Shown: positions 12,050-22,950, counted from the stretch's first letter. The stretch is DNA of 64,000 nucleotides from Mytilus trossulus (GCF_036588685.1 NC_086384.1:53548945-53612944), one strand, 5' to 3'. A program made the numbers and translations. The notes: generated by a model from the sequence alone, not told the origin.

Positions 12050-12170
12050 CATTAGTAAGACAAAACCAAGGGACATTTACATCAACAATTACAAATAAGA
12101 AATAAGAAACAACACGAATTCCACTAAAAACCGGGAGTGAAATCAGATGCTCCGGGAGGGTAGCAAAAAT
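12050..12170 (-). repeat. Degenerate family B tail, reverse orientation
   Basis: Contains 'aacaacacgaattccactaa' and 'gatgctccgggagggtagc', a decayed reverse-oriented match to the family B tail. Confidence 0.4.
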
Positions 12171-12589
12171 GAAAGACAAAAATATAATACAAAAGTTTAC
12201 CATTGAACTAAACCGAGGGAGATATAGATATACAACATATTAATCCTGGTATCAATAATGAGTTTATCTATAGCATGTGTGTCTAATGAGTATCTGCAAT
12301 TTCCCAGCTTACCTATAATATTTCAATTAATAAATCTAAGTCTAGCCCTACCACGTGATACTTTACAAACTTTGTTTCATGTTTTGAGCATAAATGATAA
12401 AGGTTAATGGGAAATTCGTGTGCACAAATATGAGATCATATATTCCTGCCATGTTATGTTTTAATTTAAACGCTGTGTTTAGCATTGCAATAAAACCAGG
12501 TTCAACCTATAATATTTCTTAAAATGTCATATCCTAAGGAATATCGCAGTTGCTATCTAATAGCTCGTTTCTATGTATGTTGCAATGTC

Positions 12590-13030
12590 GTTTGATTTTT
12601 GTTTCACTTGAGTGATTCTGTTGTGACGTTGTTTCCTCTTATAGTTGATGTGTTTCTTCGGTTTATATACTACTGTTAAATGTTCCAATCATTATGCGTT
12701 TACTTTTGTACATTGGCTAGAGGTATAGGGGAGGGTTGAGATCTCATTAACATGTTTAACCCCGCCGCATTTTTGCGCCTGTCACAGGTCAGGAGCTTCT
12801 GGCCTTTGTTAGTCTTGCATTATTTTAATTTTAGTTTCTTGTGTACAATTTGGAAATTAGTATGGCGTTCATTATTACTGAACTAGTTTATATTTGTTTA
12901 GGGGCCAGCTGAAGGTCGCCACCGGGTGCGGGAATTTATCGCTACATTGAAGACCTGTTGGTGACCTTCTGCTGTTGTTTTTTCTACGGTAGGGTTGATG
13001 TCTCTTTGACACATTCCCCATTTCCATTCT
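12590..13030 (+). repeat. Dispersed repeat family D
   Basis: Contains 'gaggtataggggagggttga', 'taaccccgccgcatttttgc', 'ggccagctgaaggtcgcc' and 'cacattccccatttccatt'. The same blocks occur in reverse order and complement at 57541-57880, which sets the extent of the family. Confidence 0.75.
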
Positions 13031-13381
13031 CAATTTTATGTTCCATTATTTATTAAATTCTTTTTGTGAACAAATAAATCCCTTGCATAATGAAAATAAG
13101 ACACTATCAAATACCAATTGAACTGGCTTAACTTTATCAAAGGCATTCATGTAATAAAAAAAAGTAAAAATACACTGAACAAATAAATTTGTACAATATG
13201 TTGCAATTACTTACACTCGTCAACAGAGTATAAGATAAACAAACAAAATATATTATTATTGATTATGCAGTAAGAATGTCAAACATGAAACAATCCCGTC
13301 TTCAATATATAGTGTTAGCATTGGTTAGATTTTCCATATAACAAAACTATGAATACTTTCAGAATTTCATCATTCTTTCAA

Positions 13382-13494
13382 TCACGCACATCCACATTCC
13401 TTGCGCTTCGGTTTAGTACAAATTTTATTAACGCAGACACTGCAAGCACATTTGCAGTAACATTTCTGTTGGCAGTATGGACACACCAAACGCG
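13382..13494 (-). CDS. Cys-rich secreted peptide gene A, exon 2 (cysteine domain)
   Basis: Read on the minus strand, this 113-nt exon opens after acceptor TTTCAG (13495-13500) in phase 1 and ends at TGA 13384-13382. It codes for 36 residues beginning RLVCPYCQQKC and ending KRKECGCA. There are 10 cysteines with spacing C-x2-C-x3-C-x-C-x-C-x-C-x2-C-x4-C-x7-C-x-C, and the domain is rich in Lys/Arg. The same exon recurs at 20483 and 28636, with 21/36 and 30/36 identical residues. The reading frame, acceptor and adjoining intron sequence are all conserved, which is strong evidence for coding. I do not recognise the family. Possible roles are host defence, byssus or shell matrix, or metal binding; none is shown by the sequence. 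Confidence 0.75.
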
Positions 13495-13904
13495 CTGAAA
13501 TATAGACCCAACAATAATCAGATGAGTAAAGTCAAAATTTTATGATACATAAAGATATGAATAAAATATAACTATTGATTAATTTGTCTTAATAGGTAAA
13601 CCGTGCCTCAGGTAGATGTTTTTTTTATTTTTCTAATAATTAGATTTTTTATCAACAGAGAATTTCAGAAAAAAAAAGTGTTATAAATCATGTCGCTGAA
13701 AAATGAGCTGATGACCTACAGGTCAGCCATGATATCGCCCTAGTGCTTGTAAACGGGATCAACAGTTATATTTCCATTCGTCACAGCTCTTTCCTTGATT
13801 TTTCTCCATTGGAACCACTCAATACCTATTACATGTTATTTCAACCGTTTGATGTATCTGAATAAGATTTATATTAATTTCTTCTGGCCATATACCGTAA
13901 TCCC

Positions 13905-14195
13905 TTCCTAAATTTTACGGACACCATCACTAGTTGGTTGACATAAGCAACATGACGGGTGCCCCATGTGAAGCAGGATCTGCTTGCCGTTCCGGAGCAC
14001 CTGAGAACACACCTAGTATTTTGTGGGGTTCGTGTTGCTTATTCTTTAGTTTTCTATGTTGTGTCATGTGTTCTCTTGGTTTATCTGTCTGTTTGTTTTC
14101 TTTCATTTTTAGCCAGGCGTTGTCAGTTTATTTTCGATATATGAGTATGCCTGTCCCTCTGGTATCTTTCGTCCTTCTTTTTTCATGGTCATCTT
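13905..14195 (+). repeat. Retroelement 3' tail (family B) in intron of gene A
   Basis: Starts with 'aaattttacggacaccatca' and 'ctagttggttgac', then jumps to 'ataagcaacatgacgggtgc' and the usual tail. It is an internally deleted version of the 21.2 kb copy. The homologous intron of copy C lacks it, so it was inserted after A and C diverged. Confidence 0.6.
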
Positions 14196-14206
14196 AAAAC
14201 TGATAG

Positions 14207-14460
14207 CGTGTCGATTTCAGTGGTTCTTCCTTATAACTCTTTTGGAGCGGTTTCGGAGTCAAGAGCATACATCTGCAGACAACATCTGTATATCTGAACA
14301 CGAAGGAGCGTAACGCATTAATTGAGATATGTAAACGCTATACTATTGGGCAGATGAGTCACTGCAGAGAAATGTGAAGTTTGTGTTTGAAAAGTTGAAA
14401 TCATAAAGTTTGTCTACCAATCTTGTTTGAAGTTCAATTATCTCCCAGATGAAGCTTCAT
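14207..14460 (-). pseudogene. Reverse transcriptase remnant in intron of gene A
   Basis: On the minus strand it reads LVDKLYDFNFSNTNFTFLCS and then, past a stop, YSVYISQLMRYAPSC. This resembles the block ending 'GVYISQLIRYSRAC' of the element at the right edge of the window. A homologous remnant occupies the same place in the intron of copy C (29560-29815), so the insertion predates the A/C duplication. Confidence 0.55.
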
Positions 14461-14647
14461 ATATGAGTTAAAACTGATATTTAATAATATATTTATCAAT
14501 TATGGACTTATGACGAGGTCAATAGGTCATATATAGAACTGTTCAGATTAAATTGGCCAAGGACGAAGGTCCATATATAACGTATTGACTAAGTGAAAGT
14601 CCTTAATTTATATATTAAAATAATTATGTAAAAAGTTTGAAAATAAC

Positions 14648-14826
14648 ATTGACTCGATGTTACTATTTTTGGAAAGGGTTTGGACTCGATGTTACCATTT
14701 TTGGAAAGGATTTGGACTCGATGTTACTATTTTTGGAAAGGATTTGGACTCGATGTTACTATTTTTGGAAAGGATTTGGACTCGATGTTACTATTTTTGG
14801 AAAGGATTTGGACTCGATGTTACTGT
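14648..14826 (+). repeat. 32-bp tandem repeat inside the hammerhead element
   Basis: About 5.5 copies of a 32-bp unit ('ggactcgatgttactatttt' plus 'tggaaaggattt'), nearly identical to one another. The array is immediately upstream of the hammerhead motif. The open frames across it merely reflect the absence of stop codons in the unit. Confidence 0.9.
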
Positions 14827-14955
14827 TAATGCTCTTCAACTTTGTACTTGTTTGGCTTTATTACTATTTTGATCTGAGCGTCACTGATGAATCTTATGTA
14901 GACGAAACGTGCGTCTGGCGTATTAAGTTATAATCCTGGTACCTTTGATAAATAT
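14650..14955 (+). mobile_element. Small hammerhead-bearing element (retrozyme-like) in intron of gene A
   Basis: The homologous intron of copy C has the two flanks ('cattgac' and 'ttttttgtcgtca') within about 25 bp of one another near 30012-30031. In A they are separated by about 300 bp holding the 32-bp repeats and the hammerhead. This reads as an occupied versus empty site. Small non-autonomous elements with type I hammerheads are known from animals, bivalves included, as retrozymes. No ORF is present. Boundaries are approximate. Confidence 0.6.
14879..14920 (+). ncRNA. Type I hammerhead ribozyme motif
   Basis: Stem I is CGTCA (14879-14883) pairing with TGGCG (14916-14920). The core box CTGATGA is at 14884-14890 and is fully conserved. 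Stem II is TCT/AGA (14892-14894 with 14900-14902), closed by an A·C mismatch (14891/14903) where G-C is usual. The second core box GAAA is at 14904-14907. Stem III is minimal (AC..GT around GTGC), and the cleavage triplet GTC is at 14913-14915. All catalytic core bases are present; the mismatch next to stem II may weaken activity. The very short stem III is typical of hammerheads in animal retroelements. Confidence 0.75.
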
Positions 14956-15449
14956 TATCTATTTTTTTTTGTCGTCACATACCTGGACAGATCTCCAGAA
15001 GTCGTTGTTTTCTACTATTTTATTGACGTTTATTCCTAGTTTGCCATTATATACCTATACGTTTTATATAAATATAGAAAGGTGGATTGTTTAGATCCAA
15101 AAAAATCTTCTACTTGGAATTGTTAATTTATTTTTCTAAATCCAACGACCGTATTAAAAGCATTGAATTGAATAAGCACAATAAGTATCTTTAACATTCG
15201 TGAACTGTTGAAATTTAATACAAGAACCTGCATTAAATGATAACCATTTACTTGGTTACAGTGTACATTGAAACAGCGAAACTTTCTTGAATTAATACAA
15301 GGGCACATGCGGTCTTTGTTTGTATCAAAGTATTGCCGGTTGCAGTATAAAAAACAGTATCCAGTAACATAACATATTGTATTTTTTTAAAACTTGAATC
15401 AGTCTTCTAATAAATTAATTCTCCAAAAATTTATTTAAAGTAAACGTAC

Positions 15450-15696
15450 GTAAAAAGCCTCCACGTCCTCCACCTGGGTCCTTCGTTATTGCTGTATCCC
15501 CTCCTCCTCCTCCTCCTCCTCTTCCCCCTTTTCCTTCTCTTCCTCTTTCTCCTCCTTTTCCTCCGTACCCTTTTCCTCCTTCTCCTCCGTATCCGCTTCC
15601 TCCTCCACCTCCTCCATCACCAAGCTGTCGCCCATAGGTACATATCAGTAAGGAGAAAAATAATGTAAAAGTAAATCTTGTTATTATCCCATCCAT
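15450..15696 (-). CDS. Cys-rich secreted peptide gene A, exon 1 (signal peptide and Gly-rich region)
   Basis: On the minus strand the ATG is at 15696-15694. The first ~22 residues are a good signal peptide: basic start (MDGIITR), hydrophobic core (FTFTLFFSLLIC) and a small residue before RQLGD. About 60 residues of Gly-rich sequence follow (GGGGGGSGYGGEGGKGYGG..., then charged GGERGREGKGG). The exon leaves in phase 1 at donor GTACGT (15449); the split codon gives Pro before RLVCPYC. The predicted precursor is 119 residues. The intron of about 1.95 kb matches the size in copies B and C. The start is supported by the signal peptide and by homology upstream with copy B. This is the only copy of the three with every part intact. 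Confidence 0.7.
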
Positions 15697-15884
15697 TCTC
15701 TAAAGTGTATCAGTTATGCGATGTTGTTTATTTGTCAGAATGCGTCTTTTTTGTCTTATCTTGACATCCTCATTTATCAATTGAGTACAAGTTAACATGA
15801 CGTAAGGTCACATGGAAATAGACTAGCTATACGGATGTTAATATATTTAAAATGACTATGTACATGTTTTTCGCTTGTGCTCTT

Positions 15885-15945
15885 CCCTTTCCTTCAGGAT
15901 TTTCAAAATATAGTTAACGACACAAAAATCGCATCACCGCATTAC
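15885..15945 (-). promoter_or_regulatory. Conserved upstream block of the Cys-rich family (copy A)
   Basis: About 190-250 bp upstream of the ATG, 'tttcaaaatatagttaacga' and its flanks match the block at 22900-22950 upstream of copy B at the same distance. Non-coding conservation at a fixed position suggests a promoter or transcription start region, but could also be simple residual homology. Confidence 0.4.
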
Positions 15946-15949
15946 TAAT

Positions 15950-17450
15950 GTAAACATATTTTATTAATTAAATTCAAGTTAGATAATAACCATAATTCGT
16001 CATAAACATATTAATACAAATGAATAATTAATGGGATATAGAAACAAGCTGTTAACTTATGTAAATGAAAACATTCTATATGATTGTGCAGTACTCAAAA
16101 AGTAGAATGTATAATATTATAAAAAAATATGTTACACTACATTATAAATAAACACAAAATGTAAAAACACAAGAAGAAGAAAAATGATCAGATATATCAG
16201 AAACACAATAATGAAAAGTACATGTATGTTTCTGAACGGACAAACTAATTTTTGATATACATATACACAGTAGACCTGTTGAACAAGGTGTTTGAAATCA
16301 CTCGTCAAATATGTTATTCCTGATTATGGATGTTGGAACTGCAATGAATACTTCGATGTTTTTTCATAGCTGAGTACCAGTGCACCGTATAGCACAATTT
16401 CGTTGTTATTTTTAAATATTCAATAGAATATTCATAACAAAATTCAAAAGTCAAGGTTTCAATTAATCTTTATGGCCACACTCCAGATCAGCAATATTTT
16501 TATGTCAGGATTAATGTATAATACAAATGACAGCAATATTAGAACACAATAACTACGAAAAGTGTCCGCATAAATTCAGAGTGCCATCATGTCATCTTGT
16601 TATTCAACATATTGTCTCGCAACATTGTTTCAGTAGTGTTGATACCTCAAACTGACTCCTATAACAAGAAAACTTGACCGCATCAACCACAAGTGACCAT
16701 ATTTGCACTTTATTTCGGAAATCTATATAGCCGCATAGTAAATCAGCAATAATTGCATGTCCGGTGGATTGCATAATTCTGATGAAGGCAACATTAGGAA
16801 AAATGAATGAACAATTTTTTTCGTCTTAATTTGAGTGTCAGTATTTCAAATCTGTATTCATAATATTGAACCGTCATAAAGGTAACTAGTTCAAGATGGT
16901 GTGTATAAAAAAAAATACGTGTGTTTGACCGCACTGACATGTCTCAATTCATTTATCTATAACAAAAACAAAAATAACAAAAAGTACATGAGGTTCTCTT
17001 CTTGGAATAGTATACTAATTACTGTTGATATATACTGTCGGTTGATTGATTTTGTTTGTAGCTAAACTTTAAATAGCATATTCATATTTCATATGCACAA
17101 CAAGTATATTTTTTGGACGTTTTATGTATCATTCATAATCGGCAAATACAAATCTGCCAAAATTGACGATATTATTAATATTTGTACGACACTTTATGAA
17201 TCTGGAAATTGTTCAATTTTTGTTAAAATATTTTGTCGAAAACAAAATCGTAAATTCAATGCAAATAAGGTGAATAACGATGGAATAGCCATGTAATGCA
17301 TACACATGATAAAGTAAAATTTTCAAGTGAACTATAAAAAGAAGGGAACGAAGCAACGTCGACAATGATGTTGAAATCCCATGATATAATAATTTTGTTC
17401 CGATGCGTGGGATCACCATTCGTTCTGCCTTCTAATTAAACAAAATTCAT
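15950..17450. other. AT-rich intergenic stretch
   Basis: I see no gene, RNA or clear repeat here. A 67-residue plus-strand open frame at 17093-17296 has no recognisable features. Confidence 0.4.
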
Positions 17451-17459
17451 TTATTTTAT

Positions 17460-17645
17460 TCGCCAACTGGTCTGGTCAGTAGCAGACCTGTCAATAGGTT
17501 AACCGACCACAGGTCTTGTCGGGGACAGAGCTGTCCTCTGGACTGGTCAAAAGCAGACTTGCTCACAGGTCTGGTATGGATCAGACCTATCAATAGGTCT
17601 GCAGCAGTCCTATAAAAGAAGACCATAGGTCTGGTTCGCCAACGA
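17460..17645 (+). repeat. Degenerate short repeats around 'caggtctg'
   Basis: Motifs such as 'acctgtcaatagg', 'acaggtctggt' and 'acctatcaataggtctg' recur irregularly in both orientations. It is an old repeat cluster with local dyad symmetry; no gene. Confidence 0.45.
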
Positions 17646-17732
17646 AGAAGTTATCTTATTCGTCTGCTTAACATTTCTCAAGTTAACTCAAAAAGCAGTC
17701 AACAAGTCTGCTTAAAGTTTATATGTATGGCC

Positions 17733-17840
17733 AACAAAGAAAGACAAAGAGAAAAACAACTGTACACAAAACACAAAATAAAATAAATCAAAGACTGAGA
17801 CCAACACGAACTTCACCACAAAAATAGGAATGATCTTAAG
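17733..17840 (-). repeat. Degenerate family B tail, reverse orientation
   Basis: Contains 'caacacgaacttcaccacaa' and 'gtacacaaaacacaaaa', weakly matching the reversed 3' tail seen at 21800-21960. Confidence 0.35.
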
Positions 17841-18204
17841 TGGGCGTAAGTAGATCAATGTTGCATCCAGTTTTGTTGATTAAAATCCCAATAGTCGACT
17901 TCTTATTGAGAATGGTCCTTATGTGGGTGGTTGAATGTAATCATATTTTTTGACACCTCTATTAAAAATAGAGGGATTTATACCGTTTTGTTTTTGATTG
18001 TACGCTTTTCAAAATATAATAGAAAATCATTGCTACCTTTTAATATCAAACATAACAAAACATTATACATTTAGTTCTATCGACTACAATTATTGTTAAA
18101 ATTGTTATGTTGTATTTTTTTAAATTGTAAACCGCCAGGTAACCGTGGTACTTTTATCCACCTGCATTTCGTGCATTATTTAATATGAGTATTTATGTAA
18201 TTTC

Positions 18205-18825
18205 GTCTCTTATGGAAGATTTATATGTATACCATTTTGTACCTCACGTGAGATTTATATGTATGCCATTCTGTAGATCACGAAAGATTTATATGTATGA
18301 CATTCTGTTGACCACGAAAGTTTTATATGTATGCGATTATGTAGACCACGAAAGATTTATATGTATGCCATTCTGTAGACCACGAAAAATTTATATGTAT
18401 GCCATTCTGTAGATCACGAAAGATTTATATGTATGTCATTCTGTAGACCACGAAAGATTTAAATGTATGCGATTCTGTAGACCATGAAAGATTTAAATGT
18501 ATGCAATTCTGTAGACCATGAAAGATTTAAATGTACGCAATTCTGTAGACCACGAAAGATTTATATGTATGTAATTCTGTAGACCACGAAAGATTTATAT
18601 GTATGCAATTCCGTAGACCACGAAAGATTTATATGTATGCAATTCTGTAGACCATGAAAGATTTATATATATGCCTTTCTGTAGACCACGAAAGATTTAT
18701 ATATATGCCTTTCTGTAGACCACGAAAGATTTATATGTATGCCATTCTGTAGACCACGAAAAAATTATATGTTTGCCATTCTGTAGACCACGAAAGTTTT
18801 ATATGTATGCCATGTTGTACCATAT
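18205..18825 (+). repeat. 34-bp minisatellite, about 18 copies
   Basis: The unit is 'cgaaagatttatatgtatgc' plus 'cattctgtagacca'. Copies differ by point changes such as 'tatatgtatg'/'aaatgtatg'. A 75-residue frame at the start of the array reads the repeat in rotating frames and is not a gene. Confidence 0.93.
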
Positions 18826-18849
18826 ATTTCTCAAAGTGATCAAGCAATC

Positions 18850-20470
18850 GAAAATGGTCACATAAGGTGCAAATTGAGAAAACATATTTTTTTTATTTAT
18901 GACTTTCGTCTTTAAGAAATGTTATCTTGTGTCCCTTTGAGCTGAATTTCCTGGCAAGAAATGTTAATACCTATAACAGCACTATTATAAAATGTTTCGC
19001 AGAACGCATTTTGATACGACTGCAGAAGTCGAACACTGAACAGGTAAGGCAAGTATGGACACAATGCTCAAGAAAGATTCAGCACTGAATTTGGATTGTG
19101 ATCCACTATTTGAGATCACAAAGGTTTCTGACAGCGAATAAAGGCGGCATTAGAATGTTTGAATTAATTTGGACATTAACATATAATGATTCAAATTCAA
19201 ATCCAAATACATGGTAAGTTTTATAATATAAAATAACGTTTAAATTTCAAGTTTTAATAATGTTCAACAAAGTTTAATTTAAATAGATTAATTTGATAAC
19301 GGAATGCAAAATATTGAAATATACTGTACATACGCGGTTAGATTCGGCATGTCAAAAGAAAATATTGCAATTTTAGTTTAGTTCAAATAAAATAAAATAA
19401 ATTTTTTGACCCTCTGAACCTTTTGTAAACCAATTAAGAAACATGGACCAACATTCAAAATCTCTATGCGCGCTTGGATTCATCATATCAAAGAACTCCT
19501 TTAATTCTCTGAATTAAACTTCAATAGAATAATAATGAAGGAATAATCAATTTATATAAAGTATTAGAAAAGTATTGACTTTTTCATTAATACCCAATTG
19601 ATAAGTGCCATAACGTCATTTAATCAATCTAAACCTTTCATTCTTAATATGGGACCTTGTGCTACAATTTCATGGTACTGTTACGCTTCTCAGGCTATTA
19701 TCCGGATAGCAGAAAATACTTGATTCCTTGTCTTCTAAAATCAATTCAAACCTCCTTTTTGAGTGTGATATAATTTCATAGAAAACAATACACTAATACA
19801 ACAGACATTGTCCCAAAATTATGTGTAAACTGTAAGATATGAAGAATCTTTCCTCTTTTGATCTATACTTGTATTTAATCAAATCTTTATAAATTTTATA
19901 ATAGCAGTTTTCCTTAAACTTCTTCAAATGGTCTCTTAGTTATGTTATTTTTTTGAACCAGATTTTTGATGACAATGAATTCTTACCGGTGGTATCTCTT
20001 TAGGAAATACTATAATTTTGATCAATGTTATATGATTAACATACCCCACATTACACATGTAGTCATGTTGTTACTGTCTTTTCTATGAAAACTAAAATAT
20101 TTTTAAATAGTTCGAAATGTAATTTTATACTACGGTAGCACCTACTTTGAAAACAGTTTTGCACTTCGAATAATCCAAATGAAGTGAAATAAAGAAAGAA
20201 TCAAAGCAATAGAGGCTAGGATCTTTCATGCCAGGTTCTTAATAAAACAGCACCATCATTAGTTAAAGTACGTTGAGAACAGAAATGCATTACGATCATG
20301 TAAAAATACTTCTACATAATGTAATGATACAATTTCGCACACAATAAAAAAAATAATTCACAGACAAAATATATTTAATATCAATCACATAGTAAATAGA
20401 AGAATGCATTCTAATATGAAAAATCAATTATCCAGTCTACAATCATTAGTGTTAGATTGTTAAATGGTTC
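18850..20470. other. AT-rich intergenic stretch
   Basis: No gene or named repeat recognised. The right end is 3' UTR or downstream flank of copy B, with short blocks ('gtctacaatcattagtgtta') matching the flanks of copies A and C. Confidence 0.4.
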
Positions 20471-20482
20471 TTTTGAATTTTT

Positions 20483-20610
20483 TCACATCAGTCCGGATCC
20501 CATGCAGTTACAATCCGTGACGGTCGGTTTGTAACACTGTTTATTTACGCTATATGCGCAAACACAGTCGCAGTTACATTTCTGTTGGCAGTATCGACAC
20601 ACCAATCGAG
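20483..20610 (-). CDS. Cys-rich peptide gene B, exon 2 (cysteine domain)
   Basis: Minus-strand exon after acceptor TTTCAG (plus-strand 'ctgaaa' at 20611), ending at TGA 20485-20483. It codes for 42 residues starting RLVCRYCQQKC and ending CNCMGSGLM. Nine of the ten cysteines of copy A are at the same positions; the one at residue 20 is Ser. An uncharged 6-residue C-terminal extension replaces the last residue of A and C. No stop or frameshift is seen in the exon, so the cysteine framework has been kept despite 15 changes in 36 aligned residues. An odd cysteine number could imply dimerisation or a free thiol. Exon 1 of this copy appears broken. Confidence 0.6.
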
Positions 20611-20994
20611 CTGAAAATAAATAGATCCGTTCTCAATCAGCCAAGTAAAGTCAAAGCTGCCTGATAAGGATCAATCTTTTTTTTAAAAACAAGCAGCTAC
20701 CATTATTTCTCACTACAGAAAGGATTTTCTCATATAAAAATAGTCGAAGAAGATTGAGATCTTAAACCGGCTTCAAGTTTTACACAAAACAAAGTGTTAA
20801 GGGTATTTTTTTTTGGCACATTTTTCTTCAGAACTTGAAAATTTATGATTTTGTGACCATTTTCAAAATAATAATGTGAATATTTGGTAATGTTTATATC
20901 TGTAAGTTATAATTGATAAGCATTTATCTTGTTTACAGAAACTTTAAATCACAAAAAGAAGACTATATGCTTAATCAGTTTTCTACATTTTAAA

Positions 20995-21130
20995 ATGGCT
21001 GTACCACGTCAGGAATATGACAGTTGTTGTCTATTCGTTTGATGTGTTTTAGCATTTGATTTTGCCATTTGATTTGTGACTTTCCATTTTGATTTCTTCT
21101 CAGAGTTCATTATTTTTGTGATTTGACTTT
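20995..21130 (+). repeat. Dispersed repeat family G copy in intron of gene B
   Basis: Contains 'atttgattttgccatttgat' and 'agagttcattatttttgtga', matching the copies at 11600 and 22980. Confidence 0.55.
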
Positions 21131-21213
21131 TTATTAAATTTTAGATTCTTTACCATAATGTGCTGAAAAATCTAATAAATGGTCAACTAATGAATTATGA
21201 AATCTAGGTTGTA

Positions 21214-21411
21214 TATTCCCGTGCTTGCATTTCCTATCATGATTTTCTTGATAGAGGGTTACTGCTCACAGGGAAGCTATTAAACCAAGAGTTCCAAATG
21301 GTGAAGTTGAAATCATCCCTTCGTAAATTTTACGGACGCCATCACGAGTTGGTTGACCGTTATGGAATAACCGTTTCACAAATGATATCGGATATGTTCC
21401 TTACGTCGTAG
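21214..21411 (+). pseudogene. Reverse transcriptase C-terminal fragment of a retroelement
   Basis: Open frame of 65 codons ending at TAG 21409-21411, starting within YSRACISYHDFLDRGLLL and running through KLKSSLRKFYGRHHELVDRY to ITVSQMISDMF. It matches the fragment at the right edge of the window over their shared part. I recognise this as a C-terminal segment of a mollusc reverse-transcriptase polyprotein; the element family is uncertain. Everything upstream is missing, so it is a 5'-truncated insertion in the intron of copy B. Confidence 0.6.
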
Positions 21412-22157
21412 CTACAATCCCCTTCCCTTTCATGAATTTGACCTACCGAATTAGACTATTTACCGGATTTGTAATCACATAAGCAACACGACGGGTGCCG
21501 CATGTGGAGCAGGATCTGCTTACCCTTCCGGAGCACCTGAGATCACCCCTAGTTTTTGGTGGGGTTCGTGTTGTTTATTCTTTAGTTTTCTATGTTGTGT
21601 CATTTGTACTATTGTTTTTCTGTTTGTCTTTTTCATTTTTAGCCATGGCGTTGTCAGTTTGTTTTAGATTTACGAGTTTGACTGTCCCTTTGGTGTCTTT
21701 CGTCCCTCTTTTTTTGTAGCTAAATAAAAGACGGACGAAAGATACCAGAGGGACAGTCTAACTCATAAATCGAAAATAAACTGACAACGCCATGGCTAAA
21801 AATGAAAAGGACAAACAGAGAAATTATAGTACACACGACACACCATCGAAAATTAAAGAATCAACAACACGAACCCCACCAAAAACTAGGGTTGTTCTCA
21901 TGTGCTCTGGAAGGGTAAGCAGATCCTGCTCCACATGTGGCTCCCGTCGTGTTGCTTATGAGATAAAAAAAAATCGGTAAATAGTATAATTCGGTAGGTC
22001 ACATTTATGAAAGGAAAGGGGATTGTAGTTACGCCGTTAGGAACATATCCGATATCATTTGTGAAACGGTTATTCCATAACGGTTAACCAACTCGTGATG
22101 GGGTCCCTAAAATTTACGAAGAGATGATTTCAACTTCATCATTTGGAACTCTTGATA
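21214..22157. mobile_element. Tail-to-tail retroelement dimer (inverted repeat)
   Basis: The plus-oriented arm (21290-21716) and the minus-oriented arm (21722-22157) are nearly complete reverse complements meeting near 'agctaaataaaagacggacg'. Both carry the end of the RT frame, its 3' UTR and the family B tail. The two tails face one another, so the whole forms an ~870-bp imperfect palindrome with almost no spacer. Confidence 0.8.
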
Positions 22158-22623
22158 AAAGATATGAGAACACAATTGGAGTTGTTTGTTATACTATCAA
22201 GAGGACTGAAAAATCAAGAAACAATACATTATGTTAAATATAAGCGGTACTTTTATAATTTTGTATAATTTTGTATTGATATTTCTGCCTTTTTTGTAGA
22301 ATTATCTCCCATCCCAATGCAAATCTCAATAGGAACTTTAAAATCGTGATTTTGTAGTTTTCCTCAAGTGTATATTTTTGCTTTGTATATTTTGGGTATA
22401 AGACTCAAGATTAAAACTGAAATATCTTCTGTTGCAATAACTTCAAGATTCGGGTCAATTTTATGCTATATTGACTGGACTATTAGTACAAATGTATGAA
22501 AATATTACATAAAAATTTCATTAAAATATGATATAATCTGTCAAACTTGTTTAACAGAAATCTTAAATCCTTCCTGTAGTTCAATTACCCTCTATTGACT
22601 TAAATCAAAACTATACTACTTAC

Positions 22624-22722
22624 GCGGTGGTTGTCCTGTGTTAGGTCTTAATTCTCCATTAGGACATATCAGTAATAAATCAAAAGTAAAGAAGTCAATT
22701 TTGTAAAGCTACCAACCATCAT
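22624..22722 (-). pseudogene. Cys-rich peptide gene B, exon 1 (frameshifted)
   Basis: Homologous to exon 1 of copy A: 'ttactgatatgtcc' and the surrounding sequence align on the minus strand. The donor GTAAGT at 22623 leaves in phase 1 with C, giving Pro before RLVCRYC exactly as in A and C. The mature frame reads LLLICPNGELRPNTGQPP. The only ATGs (22722 and 22719) are in a different frame, which stops after 17 residues. The mature frame has an upstream TAG and no ATG. A single-base indel in the signal peptide would explain this: a true mutation, a sequencing error, or an unrecognised upstream exon. No Gly-rich stretch is present. Confidence 0.5.
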
Positions 22723-22899
22723 TGTAACTTTATGCCAATTATTACCTATATGCACGCGTCATCTTTGTCCTTACTTGAAATTACCCAATTTATCAAATTA
22801 AATACTAGTCTAGGTAATTTAACATGGAAGTAAACTTAGCAAGATTAATGTTAGGGCATTTAGAATGCCTTTAATAGATTTTTTGCATATATTACTGCG

Positions 22900-22950
22900 T
22901 TTCCTTAAGGACATTTCAAAATATATTTAACGACATAAGAACGCATCATC
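22900..22950 (-). promoter_or_regulatory. Conserved upstream block of the Cys-rich family (copy B)
   Basis: Matches 15885-15945 of copy A ('tttcaaaatatatttaacga' here) at nearly the same distance from the ATG. Role inferred only. Confidence 0.35.

Noticed and set aside
14637-14933. 98-residue ORF with repeated LDVTIFGKD
   Set aside because: Product of the 32-bp tandem repeat and the hammerhead sequence.
18185-18412. 75-residue ORF with FICMPFCR-type repeats
   Set aside because: The 34-bp unit rotates frame every copy; a by-product of the minisatellite.
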